NCBI GenBank assembly: GCA_033819885.1
Contig: JAQYUZ010000019.1
Location: forward strand, 228,501-292,500
Direction of reading: 5' to 3'
Length of the DNA: 64,000 bases
From: Microbotryomycetes sp. JL201
Lineage: Eukaryota > Basidiomycota > Microbotryomycetes
Of the stretch, positions 45,202-56,650 are shown in pieces (the stretch's first letter is position 1; the number at the start of each line of letters is the position of its first letter). A program made the translations under genes and the position numbers. Below the pieces are notes generated by a model. The model did no database searches. It was not told the origin of the DNA and saw nothing but the letters and a program-made list of their open reading frames with translations.

Positions 45202-48200
45202 ATGCAACAAGCCGCGCCCGCCACTTACGGCCTCGCAAGCCAATTGAGGACGCCGCCGATGGACGACGGCACAGGCGCCTTCTACTCGACCAGCAGTCAG
45301 GGAGCACCTTATGGAGCCAAGAACGTGACACCGGCGATGCGTGACGAACTTCGAACCTCGCCCAGGCTGTCGTCGACTCCGGCTTGGGCTAGTCGAGCTC
45401 CAGCGCCAGACACTCAAAAGTCGATCAAACAACTGCGCCAGGAGAACGGCAAGAGCTTGCCTGCGACACGCCGCGACTCGAAAGCGAGCCACAGGTACGG
45501 ATTTGACGGCGCTGGCGGCGGCGGCGGCGGCGATCACCAGGCGCAGTCCTACACGTCCCTCGGCAAGCCGCAGTTACATGCGCGCACGCTGTCATCAGAT
45601 ACCTACGGCGCACCGCCTCCGAGGCCAGCCAGGCCAGGCTCGCCCGACGACGGCTCATTCAAGCGAGGAGCGCAGGCGCACGGACCTTTGTCACGACACG
45701 GTCACTCTGCGTCCGTGCCCAACGCCAGATACGACTATGACAACGCACCGGCTCGCTTGGACCTCGGCATTCAGCTCGACAATGCCCAGGGCGCGACGAC
45801 GTATCATGCAGCAGCTGGTGGCCACTCTCACCAGGCCCATTCGCACCTCGCCCGCGCTCCAATGAGTCCGACGACAGAGACGGACGAGGAAGGCATGTAC
45901 GAGGCCAACGTCAGCGTTGGGGTCGCACAACGGCTGCAGCGAGCCAACTCGTACCGAAAGGCGAGCGTAAACGTTTTGCAACAGAACAGAGACTCGTCTG
46001 GTTCGCAGCACTTGTCGCCACTCGACCACGCTGCGGCAGAGAATCATCTGCGAGAGCAACGTCGCACATCGAGCAGCTCCCGTGGTTCGACAGGAGAGCG
46101 CGGTATCGGCCAAGGACAGCGCCAGTCGTACTCTGGTCCTGGTTCGGCACCCGCCACCACTACGCCAGCTCACCGTGGATCTTCAGTCTACATCCCCAAC
46201 AGCGGAGCTATTCCTGTCAATCAAACGTACACTCAGCAACCGCCAGCGCCTCAATCATTGCAGAGCTTGCCCGCGCCCGTGCCTGCCGCAGAGGCACTCG
46301 CGCGCCTGGATTTAAAAATGCTCAGTCTCGCCAAGCGCACAGCTCACTTGTCCGATTTGCCCGGCTACGGGTGGCGACTCAACTTGCTCGAGAAGCTGGA
46401 GGAGATCATGGGATCTTATTTGAGCATGCAAGAAGCCGAGGCGATTCTGTCGATCGGAGACGGCCCCGACAAAAAGGTGCTTATTGTTGGCTCTTGCCTC
46501 CCCGAAAATATCTTCTGACAAGTCCCCATCTTGTCTCATGCAGTCCAATCGACGAGCTGATCGCAAATCTTTGATTGGCATGCCCACAGCATCGCCCAAA
46601 AAGCCAGCGGCGACAAAGGCGAAATCGGGAGACAAAGGCGGCTTTTTCAGCAAAATGAAGCGCAAGCTCGGCCAACCTCAAGCAGACGACAAGAGTGAGC
46701 ATGGTCGGGAGGTAGAGCCATGGATTGTACCTAACTTTTTGTGGCAATCGTCCCTTAGCGCATCAATCGGCACAGCCGACTACCAAAGCCATCTTTGGCG
46801 TGCCACTGGCTACGGTCGCCGAATACGGCTTTGTCACTTCGATGATCGCGGGGCAACGTCACGATTTACCTGGCGTGTGCTTCAGTGCAGTCGAAGAGAT
46901 TTACAGGCGAGGACAGGGCATGAACGTGCCCGGACTGATGCACTTGGCCGGTGAGGCTTCGCGCGTAGCCAAGCTGGTTGCCATCTACGACTCTCCACCA
47001 GATTATGGAGAGCACCACGACTTGTCGATCGAGTCGATCCACAACGTCACGTCATTGTGCGTTTGCATGCCACGCACCGTGCTCGAAAAAGACATTCACT
47101 GACTCGACACGTGCAATAGGCTGAAAAAGTACTTGCGCGACTTGCCAGAGCCAATCCTCGATCAGAGGTTGTGGCGCTTGTACCTCTTGGCGTGTGTCGA
47201 CTCTGCCCACCCATCAAAGAACCGCGTCGCTTGCGCTCAAATCCTCTTGCGCCTGTTGCCGACACCAAACTTTTCGCTGCTCGTCTATTTGACGGCGTTC
47301 CTGTCTCAGATGCCGCTTTTCCCAGAAAATAGATTGACTCTCGAGAGTGTGTCCGCCATTTTTGGTCCTGCCGTCATGTCGCCGCGTCCGGGTCCTTCGA
47401 CAGCCAACAAGCTCCAAAAGTTTGTTTCAAACGGCATGCACATCTCGGGTCCGACTGACACATACGAGATGAGTGGCTCAAACGCGAAGAAAGCTCAAGA
47501 CGGTCTATTGTGGTTGCTGAACAATTGGTCGTCTGTTGCCGACGGTTTGCTTGAGCCTGACTTTGACGTCGATGTCGACGCGGTTCTCGACCGCACGCCA
47601 CGTGCCGAAGAATTGGAAGAGTACGAGCCGTATGACGATCAACGCTACGACGATGCCGAGGTCGAAGGTCTGGGCGCGCGCGAGATGCCCGTCAATTTTG
47701 ACGGGCCTGCCCGTCCGAGAGCCGACAGCGCAAACTTTGACGCCGCTTCGGCGCACACCCTCGAAATTTCCGCCATGTCTCCAACAGCGGAAGACGTGCA
47801 AGAGCCTGTGTTGCTAACAGAAGCACCTCGCAAAGCTCCGACGCCGATCGCCGTGTCGGCACCCATGACTGCCGGTTCGACGGCTACTCCATCGCCGATT
47901 GGCACGACGCAATCGTCGAACGGCTCGCCCATCTTACCCAAATCGTTCGGGCACCTCCCTAGCACGACTTCTCCTGCCCCTCAAAACGATGACGAGGGGC
48001 CGAGTCCGAGAACGCCGCAGCCGCCTGTGTTTGCTACGATGACGAACAGCGGTCAAGAAGAAGACTTGGCGCCAATGACGCCTCCTAAAGACGGCAATGA
48101 TTGGCAATCGAGAAAGGGCTCGACGTCTACTTCAAACAAAGGCTCGAACGGCGGCAAAGTCGATTCGAATCCCGGCACGACGCGCTCATCCCATTCGTCT

Positions 48201-49118
48201 GGCGACGACTCGTCTCTGCACAGCGCGTACGAGCCTACGCCCAAGATTGAGCAAGAAGAGACCGACGGGGCAAAGGACCAGGTTCCGGATGATCGCAAGC
48301 ACGCGGCAGAGGCGACCACGGTGCGCGTGAGCGATCCGAGACTGTCGCGCGCCCAACCAGAGGATGAATATGGTCCAATCGCGCCGGGCTCGAGTGTGCT
48401 CGAAGATTTGCTCGAATTCGACAGTGAGTCGGCCTTGCCCAGCCAAACGAAAGACTGGTTCTGACGCGCGAGTTTTCTATTTCTTTTTACAGATTCGTCC
48501 ATCTACTCTTTCCCTGCGCCACCTGACGCCAAGTCCGCCAAGCGACCGTCATCTCACCATGTCAACCTCGCCGCGTTCGAACCTCGACGTCAACAACGTG
48601 GCAGCGTCGCGACCGACAATTCTGTCACACTCGTCAGGTCCAGTGGCGAGCAACTTCGTGAAGCTCAACAATTGATTGAATCTCAACGACACGACATTCA
48701 GACTTTGTGGAAACAATTGACCGACCTCGAAGCTGAACGTACTGCCGACCGACAAGAGATGATGTCATTGAGAGACGAATTGAGGTTATTGAGGCAAGAA
48801 TTGACCACTTCGGCAGCGTTGGCTCGTCAACAACAAGAACGACAAATTTTGGAGGCCAATGATGGCAATGACGAGGACGACAAGAAATGGGAAGCCGCAA
48901 AGGCAAAGATGCAACAGCAGCATGAAGTCGTCATTGCGTCAATGGATACAAAGTACCAATCGGCGCTCAAGGAAACAGCATCTCTCAAGGATGAATTGAA
49001 GCGCGTTCAGCAAGAAAGACAGCGCGAGCACGACGATGCCGAACACAGAGTCGCAGAGCTCGAGAGTCAACTGAACGGCATCAGGAGTTTGTTGAGCATG
49101 AGCATCAAGATGCAGTAG
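45202..49118 (+). CDS. RhoGAP-like protein with coiled coil, probably catalytically degenerate
   Basis: Large cytosolic protein with a RhoGAP fold. Exons 45202-46476, 46544-46694, 46759-47056, 47120-48423, 48493-49118; sum 3654 nt, 1217 aa. The first 370 residues are disordered and Ser/Gln/Gly-rich. A conserved helical block (ALARLDLKMLSLAKRTAHLS) and a short Lys-rich segment precede the GAP domain: IFGVPLATVAEYGFVTSMI, PGVCFSAVEEIYRRGQGM, NVPGLMHLAGEASRVAKL, SLLKKYLRDLPEPILDQRLW, SAIFGPAVMSPR. Where active RhoGAPs have GIFR with the arginine finger, this protein has GLMH. Long acidic Ser/Thr-rich linkers follow, and the last 140 residues form a clear coiled coil. It could still bind Rho GTPases as a scaffold. 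Confidence 0.85.
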
Positions 49119-49289
49119 AGATTCAACATGTAATCCGGTATGCGTCCTGTAGCCTTTATCTGAGTATTCGCATTCGACATGAACTTGTATCTATTGCGTC
49201 AACATTCTATCAGTGCTTTTGCGGCTCGAGTACAACAAAACAAGCTAAATCAGATTGAAAGGAAAGGAGAAAAAGGACGTCGAGTTCCG

Positions 49290-51678
49290 TCATGACGCTC
49301 TCACGTGTTGTTGCGATTTGGTCTCGACTGTTGACGATGTCAGAGGCTTGCGACTGCTTTTGTCTTTGGACCGAGCAATCTTGACCTTGTACCGTTTCGA
49401 ATTTCGCTCAATCTTGTCAAACTTGATCTGCACCAACACAAAATCGATGGCGTCTTCAATCCGTTTGCGCAACGCTCGAGCGGCTTCACGGTCGCAAAAG
49501 ATGGCAGATTGACGGTACGACAGCCACAGGTACAGAGTCAGGCATCTGTGCCACGATTCGAGTCTCATCAACGTGTCGGACGAGAATGAGAGACCAGTTT
49601 GGTCAGATCCAACGTCGACTTTCGAGTCTCGAGTCATTTCTGATTCAATCTCGGCGAGTGCATCATCGATACCTACGTCTCGCGACCAGCGGGCCATCAA
49701 GATGCGCCTGCCTTCGGCGAAATCTTCAGCAAACGAGATCAGGGTCGTTACAACGCCAGGGTCGCGCAGGTTGACCGGCGCGGTACCAAATAGGTAGCGT
49801 TCGCCAAACGAGAGCGGTTCGACGTGCTTGATCAGGTCAGAGATCTCGCCCCAGCCGGAATGGCCAACGCAGCGATATTGAGAGTTCGTCTGCGCCGTAG
49901 CTTCAATGAGCGCAAAAATGCGCGAGAATGGCGTGTTGGGCGGTAGAAGCGCTTCAAACGTCCGCGCCGACTCGAGTGTGGCTGCCAGTGAAGCCTGTGT
50001 GATCTGTATTGTCGGCTCGAGCATGGCCTCGCGAACGATTTCCAGGTCCGACACGTCCAACGTCGTCACTTCGCCATTTGTCGTGGTCGAGACCGCTGAG
50101 CCGTCATCAGGCGCCGTTGGCGACGTGTGCACGCCGTACCGGCCAGCGCGTCCGGCAATCTGCTTTATTTGCGGTGTCGGTAATCGGACTTCTTTTGATC
50201 CATCCCACTTGTGCACGCTCTCAAATACGATGCGTTTGATTTTCCTGGAAGCAGTGGTGGTCAGTATGCAGCGCGCAGCAAGAACACATGTGCACTTGCA
50301 AGTTCAGCCCCATGCCAACGGCGTCGCTCGCGACAAGCACATCGTACGCGCCTTCGTTGAACAGCCTCGCCTGTTCCTCACGAACTTCAGGGGGCAGTCC
50401 ACCGTACGCGACAGCAACTCGAAGACCAGTTTTCTGCTCGATGAGCTTCTTGAATGCAAAAATGTTGTTGCGAGAGAACGTGACGAGGCAGTCACCCGCC
50501 CGAATCTTGGACAAGTCGCCATCCAAGCTCGTCTCGGCCACCACGAGCGGAGACAGTCGGGAATAATGTTTGACAATGCATTCGTCGCCTGTTATTTCTG
50601 CCAATTGTTCAACGAGCCCGACGACGCTCGCCTCACCACAAAGGTGAACCTCTCTAGCGTTGGTGCCGAGCACGGTCGTCGTCCAGGCTGTACCACGACT
50701 CGTGTCTCCGATCATTTGGATCTCGTCAATGACAGCCACGTCCAGTCGACGGGCGGTGGGAAACATTTCGATCGTGCAACTGGCCAAGCCTGCCTCGGGA
50801 TCGAGGATTCGTTGCTCTTCGCCCGTGACAAGATTGCATACGCGTTTACCTTCGTCACCAATCTTTCCCTCGTTCAATCTGCTGAAGACCTCGTGTGCAA
50901 GTAGTCGCAGTGGCCCAGCATATACGCCTGTTCGAGCTCGCGCCAACGCCACCAGTGCCGAATGCGTCTTGCCCGAGTTGGTCGGTCCTACGTGCAGGAC
51001 AAGTTTACGACGACGTTGACGAGCGTCAGGAAAGTTTTCATGGAAATAGCGTCGATCTGCGGCGCTCGCGAGTTGCTGCAGCTTGGACATTGCTTTGTTG
51101 AGAGGCGTTGAAACGTCGTCGGCGTCGCGCAACTGCATCGGTTGCTGAGCAGCCCATCTTGCAAATGCTCCAAAGGTTGCGTCCCTCAAGTGCACTGCTC
51201 CATCTACCGTCAAGCCTTGTTTGATGTGTTCGCCGTCGAGTCCAAGCTGCGGCACGGTGGTAGCCTTTTTCCTCACAGCCTCTCTTAGCAGAGGCTGTGC
51301 GTACGCGGCGAACGGTGCAGCGAGTTGTCTGAACGTTGTCCATTCGATGCCGACTTCTGCCGCGCACTGTTGGACGTGCGAGTCACCGCTCGTCCAGCTC
51401 TTCGCGACGTGGTTTGCCAGCCTTTGCAGAGCTCCATCGCTCGACAGACGGGAGCTCGCTGCTTTTGGGGCCCATTGGTTCTTGCCCGCACGCCCTGACG
51501 TGCTTGCACCACTACGTTTTGAAGCTGAAGGTGCTCGCCTCGGACCTTCCCTCGGCGGAGGCCGCTGCACGACCGGTGTCGGTCGCAAGCACGTACAAGC
51601 AGTGGTCGAGCCATGATATTTTCTTGCTTGAGCCGCTCTGTGCGCCCCTTGCGATGTACGGGTCGCGAGACGCTGCAT
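49290..51678 (-). CDS. SUV3: Mitochondrial ATP-dependent RNA helicase Suv3
   Basis: Helicase of the mitochondrial RNA degradosome, partner of the exoribonuclease Dss1. Exons 51678-50300 and 50244-49290; sum 2334 nt, 777 aa. The start MQRLATRTSQGAHRAAQARK is a good matrix-targeting sequence. Motifs: HVGPTNSGKTHSAL (I), VYAGPLRLLAHEVF (Ia), CTIEMFP, VAVIDEIQMIGD (II), LCGEASVVGLVEQL, YGGLPPEVREEQARLFN (IV), VASDAVGMGLNLKIKRIVF (V), QIKQIAGRAGRYG (VI). A basic C-terminal tail follows. The single intron (50245-50299) must use a GC donor, AACTT|GCAAGT, to give GLNLKIKRIVF. A longer ATG at 51720 is possible but less consistent. Confidence 0.95.
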
Positions 51679-52125
51679 GCGAGCTGGAAAAGAGCGTCGG
51701 CGTCCAAATTGCAAAAGCAACTATGATGCCAAAATGCGAGCATTGTGACGAGTCTGATCTGCTAAGAGCAAGTCATTTGCAAAGAGGAGAAATGTCGCAA
51801 AGGGTTACGAAATTGGCGGTCACGTGCGTGATCATGTCTGCGTACAAGGCAACGCTAGAAGCCGGAATCAGTCTCGCTGAGATTTCTCGTTCGCGAACCT
51901 TTAAAGCGCATCCAATTGCGCTTTCGAGCCGACTCTGACGTTTGTGCGCACAGTCACGCGAGCTTGAGGGCGAGAATCTCGCAGACCTCGCTCTTGCGTT
52001 TGCTTGGTTTCCTTCCTTTCTTCATGCTTTTCGTGCGAGCACACGCCACTCGCTCGGTTCTGAACAGCTGCACATTCAAGCATACGACCTCGCGAACGTT
52101 TGCAATTGCCTCTCCTGCTCGTATA
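51679..52125. other. Divergent region, SUV3 / hemerythrin gene
   Basis: 447 bp between the SUV3 and hemerythrin start codons. No feature beyond promoters and leaders can be supported. Confidence 0.5.
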
Positions 52126-52918
52126 ATGTCACGCCTCAACACGATTGACGAGATCATCACAGATCACAACAATATCAAGGATTTGTTCAAGAGGTACAAG
52201 AACGAGACTGACCGTGACAAGAAGGCGATGATTGTCAATACGAGTGAGCACAGCGGACAGCGAGCCATCAGGAGTCCCTTGGCTCGTCGAAGCTTGCTGA
52301 GCACCCAGTTGATTTTTTTTTGGTCACACAGTGATTCGGGAGATTGCCATTCACAGTGAAGCGGAAGAAGCGACCGTATACAAAAGTCTCGAAAAGGAGA
52401 GCGAAGCCGATGCAAACCATTTCCGCGACGAGCATCAACAACTCGAAGAGACTTTGTACAGCCTTGATTATACAAACATGGACAGGCAACCCGACTTTGA
52501 TAAAAAGCTCGAGCACGGCATCATCATGTTTTTGAAGCATTCGGCCGAGGAGGAAAGCGAGCCTGGACAACTCGCCAAGCTTTCCAAAACTTTGTCGCCC
52601 GAGGACAACGATGCGCTCGCCAAAGAATTCTTACAGGTAAGCACACTAGGAACCTGACCGTCCGCGCTCACACTCACATCTTCGTTTCAGTACCGTGACC
52701 TTGTTCCTACTCGCCCTCACCCCTCGGCACCTCAGAGTGGCAGCGTCGTGCACAAAGCGCTCGGTGCCGTAACTCGCGGTCACGACCGCATCATCGAGAT
52801 GATGACCGGTCGCGATTTTGTTGATCTCAAGTATCAGCATCCAGCAAAGGGACAGGTAGAGAGCCTCAAGATGGACGACAGTTTGCTCGGCACGACCACT
52901 CGCCAGACACCTGCGTAA
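52126..52918 (+). CDS. Hemerythrin (HHE) domain protein
   Basis: Probable non-heme di-iron-binding four-helix protein. Exons 52126-52243, 52332-52636, 52691-52918; sum 651 nt, 216 aa. Helices carrying the HHE pattern read IDEIITDHNNIKDLFKRY, VIREIAIHSEAEEATVYKSL, DEHQQLEETLYSLDY, and LEHGIIMFLKHSAEEESEPG, with His and Glu at the expected Fe positions. The C-terminal 60 residues after YRDLVPTRPHPSAP are outside the domain. Fungal HHE proteins are of unclear role (iron or oxygen sensing has been suggested). No signal peptide. Confidence 0.9.
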
Positions 52919-53096
52919 GCCTGAGTTGTCAGTCTCACCCTCAAGAACAATCCGATCTTCGAGTCGCGGACCATTTGTAGATACTTTGCGTACGTTTGCG
53001 AAATTCAATCCAGAAACTTTTCAGTGTCAAAACAAGAAGCGGGATGAATGACAACATGTAACATTTGTATGAGAGCTTAGATGCGCATTCATCCTT

Positions 53097-54222
53097 TCAG
53101 GCGATGAATCGCTTGAGGAATTTGCGGTTAAAGTCTGTGCGCAGCAAGTCGTTGACGAACGCCGGCTTAGGCTTATCATCCTTGACGGCTTGATTCTTAA
53201 AGATGACGTCGTCGTCCCATCGACGTTTGACGCCAAACGACGTCGACGCAGATGTTGTTGCTGAAGCGCCCGATGGTGTACGGCCGAGCGCGGCTTCCAA
53301 ATTGAGCAAAGGACTGGGCAAGCGTCACGTCAGCCCAAGGGGAACTGGAAAGCGGCTGATGAGCATCACTTACTTTCCCATGGCAATCTCGGCCTCGCGA
53401 TCGACCTGCTCGCTTTCCAGTCGCTCTCGCTCCTGTCTCTCCTTCTCTTCGGCTCGCTCGCGCTTGATTTTTTCCAATTCTCGCAAAAGCTCTGCTGTCT
53501 CGTCCTCGTCGTCGTCGTCGCTATCGTCGTCATCATCATCGTCCCCATCGTCATCGTCGTCCTTGCCCGCACCATTTCCATTTGCTTCAAGGTCGACAGC
53601 CTTGCCTTTGCCTTTGTCGACGCGGCCGGCAGCTGCTCCTTGTTCTTTGCCATCGTCATCCTCGTCGTCATCATCGTCATCGTCGTTATCGTCGTCGTCA
53701 TCTGCATCTAGATTGCCGACGCTTGCCAGCACTTTACGCCTCTTTGCCTCTGTCGCGTCCGCTTCCGATTGGGCTTGTTCGTTCTCGAGTGCCAACAATT
53801 TGCGATCGGCAACGAAACCAGATTGACCTTTGGCCTTGCGTTCGGCTGCTTCTCTTTCGGCGGCAACGAGTTCGGCTTTGAGGTCACGGCGGGCGACTTC
53901 AGTTGTGGAGCCTTGGCCCGGCTATGGACAGCATACCGGAACGCGAGTCAGTTGATTGACCGTGAGCGTGTTTGATTGGCGCCGACACGACACATGGCAG
54001 GTCAGATCACGCAGTGTTGAGATACGGTGACTGTGCTCGCGCCGGTGCCTGGCCTGATCGAGTCGCGCCGTCCAGCTGAGATTCTCGAGTGCGTGAATGA
54101 CTGACCTGTCTGAACTTGAGCCTCGTGTGCGAAGCCATGTCCCTGACCGAGTAGATGCGCGAGTTGCCGCGCGCGGCTTTGCCCTGTGCCGGATCCCATG
54201 TCGGCCTGTGGGCAGATGACAT
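53097..54222 (-). CDS. CWC15: Spliceosome component Cwc15
   Basis: NineTeen-complex-associated splicing factor. Exons 54222-54106, 53921-53374, 53313-53097; sum 882 nt, 293 aa. It starts with the conserved MSSAHRPTWDPAQGKAARGN and ASHTRLKFRQPGQ, then DLKAELVAAEREAAERK. The centre is a long run of Asp residues coded by GAT/GAC repeats, followed by a charged helix. The C-terminus GNPLLNLEAALG, RRWDDDVIFKNQA, and AFVNDLLRTDFNRKFLKRFI is the family's hallmark. The intron 2 donor is AA|GTAAGT. Identification is very secure. Confidence 0.95.
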
Positions 54223-55263
54223 GGTGTCGAAGCGTGAAAAGGGTGTCTTGTGGAACGGGTTCGAGAGTCTTGGCGGTATGCGCGACGGGCTTCAAGATCA
54301 AGCCGGCGACTGCGCTGCGCTGGCGTCGTCAACCTCGAGCCCCCCTGAAATTGCATCGCACTTTCACGTTTTCCTTTGAGAAACGATCAGAGTGTGCCTA
54401 CACTCGTCGGTTCGGTCGCGTGATGAAAAGCAAGTCACCTTATTGACGGTATTTCTCTCTCCCGTCCATGCCGCGAACATGATTCTCGCAACGGAGACGG
54501 ATCGCGCGACGCTCGAGCCAGTATAAAAGATGTACATTGCAACGCGGCCAACATGAAATATTGAAAGGCGCGGTTTGAGGCTCGAGGACGAGCTACAACC
54601 TTGAGTATCGCCATGTACATCCAGTGATTCGTGAATCGGTTCGAACGCACCAGCATCTTTGCTTACAAAGTACATGGAGCGTGCGCTGTTATGGAGCGTC
54701 TCGAATCGTGGGATTGACCAAGGGGAGGGTGAGTTGATGATGGCATGGTGCTCTCAATGAGGCTTGCTGTACTGGTGGTATCAGAGGCGGTCCGTTTCCA
54801 AGCTGGCGCACAAATCTCTTTTAACACACTCAAACAACCCATCGTCCGCGCCTCTACTGATCTGGATTGACGACGATGCATGAGCGTATCTTTGCCTGTC
54901 AAACACATCTTAGCCACCAGGGTCACCACGCCTCCTTTCTTGTTTTGGTTTGCAACAGTAGTTGAGCGACTTGGCGCGATGAGAGCAGTAGCGATGCTGC
55001 GCTGTACGTTCGCGCAATGCGCCTTTTTGCAGAATTTCCTGAGCTGTTCGCAGCCAGCGCAGCATGAAAGGGCTAGGGCCTCGCCTCGCGCGCGTCATTC
55101 TCTACGTGAAGATACGCAGAACGTCAAGGGAGGCTGGACTCTGCTGTCTCAACCTGTGGCCGTCGTGTTGCTCGTCATTCGAGGCGCGTCAGAAATTAAC
55201 AACAAGAAACTTCTGGATTCCCCATCGGTCGCCCACTCGGCGCACTTCTGTATCTTGTCGTCA
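54223..55263. other. Intergenic region between CWC15 and the cyclin gene
   Basis: About 1.0 kb with no supported gene. A TATAAAAG motif lies near 54524 on the plus strand, but no long frame follows it, so its use is doubtful. The region likely holds the promoters of CWC15 and the PHO80-like cyclin, which are divergent. Confidence 0.5.
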
Positions 55264-56482
55264 ATGACACAGTTGGCGCCAACAGCGACGCCGTGGCTCG
55301 ATCGATTTGTCAAGCTACCCAACGATGTCGTGCATGCAACATTTGCCGCGCTTTTGGACGAGTGCAGGTTCGCGAATGATCGGCTGCCGACGAAAGGACC
55401 GATCACACGCTGGCACGCCAAAGTGCCTAGTCCGATAGAGTCGGCGACGTACCTTCACAGGCAAGCAGCAGCTCACCTGCAGAGACAGTCACGTCGAATG
55501 CGGCTCCTATCACGCTGACTGACAATTGATTATGCTCTCCGCTGATTCCAGGCTCAACTTCTTTACGCCGTACCCGCGGGACGCCCTGTTGCTCAGTTTG
55601 TGGTACATGGACCGTATATCTCTCGCGAGCATCCCCGACTGCCCTCAGTCCGCACGCCTGTTGCCGACGCTTGACCAGCGGCAAGCCGCCGCTCGCGCAC
55701 GTGCCTCGTCGTCGGCCGATCGACCCGAGGACGATCGTCGTCCCTCGTCGAGCCAGAGATTCGTCCCGCAAGCCATAATCAACTCGTTCACGTTGCACAG
55801 GCTAGTACTGTCGACGTTGCTAGTCGCCTCGAAATTCATTTCAGACGGAGCAGTGCCACAAGTGCGCGCGGCGAAAGTCGGTGGCGTCTCGACCAACGAG
55901 CTCGTCAGGTTGGAAGTAGAAGCGTTGGCGGCATTAGAGTGGGACTTGGATTTCTCAATCGAGACAGTCGAGCGCGTCGCACAGATTGTGCTCGACAAAG
56001 CAAGACAGCTCGGCCGGGTCGACGAGTTTGTGCAGACGACGCCAGCACAAGAGGGAGACGGAGAACACATTGCGGCCGGCTCGGCAACGGTCAGTTCAAT
56101 AGCGAAGGAGGAGGACGGCACAGCAGACGCGCGTTCATCGATTCAGGCGACTCCAAGACCTTCGTTCCTCGGAAACCTGACATCGTCGACAGAGGCTGGA
56201 CCGGCAACGCCACTGTCCGTGAGCGACTCGGACGCGTCCGTCACATCTTCGCAAACGTCATCGACAGCAGCGTCGCCCAAACTGTTTGACACGACCGTTG
56301 CTCAAGATCAAAACGCCAAATCGTCACCGCCTCCGTCTCCGCCTTCGTCTGCTGGCTACATGAGTGACGAAGGCTGCAACAGCAAGGAACACAATCTAGT
56401 GAACGAGGAAACGCAGCATACGTTGGTCAACAGGGCTTCGACCGAGACCGTTCGTCGGCTGCAATCTTTGTCAATGTCCTGA
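55264..56482 (+). CDS. PHO80-like cyclin (Pcl6/7/Pho80 family)
   Basis: Partner of a Pho85-type CDK, likely in phosphate or nutrient signalling. Exons 55264-55460 and 55552-56482; sum 1128 nt, 375 aa. Cyclin blocks: ITRWHAKVPSPIESATYLHR joined to LNFFTPYPRDALLLSLWYMD, which aligns with Pho80 without a gap; then FTLHRLVLSTLLVASKFISD, NELVRLEVEALAALEWDLDF, and IETVERVAQIVLDKARQLG. A Ser/Arg-rich insertion of about 30 residues sits between the first two blocks. The intron uses a GC donor, CACAG|GCAAGC. A GT at 55488 would be in frame too but would insert nine residues (QAAAHLQRQ) into a conserved helix. The C-terminal 150 residues are Ser/Thr-rich and unconserved. Confidence 0.9.
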
Positions 56483-56650
56483 GGACAGCGCTTGTAAGGA
56501 TGTTCAGGATTTCATGCGAACGATTGTTGTTGTAACGATGCAGGAGCCGTATCTTTTCTCTCTCTCTGTGTGTGCGGCTTCCCGTTCTCTATAATGGATG
56601 TTACAGGTCGTGTCGTCGTTACAAGGAAGGTGTACATTCTCGATTGACGT

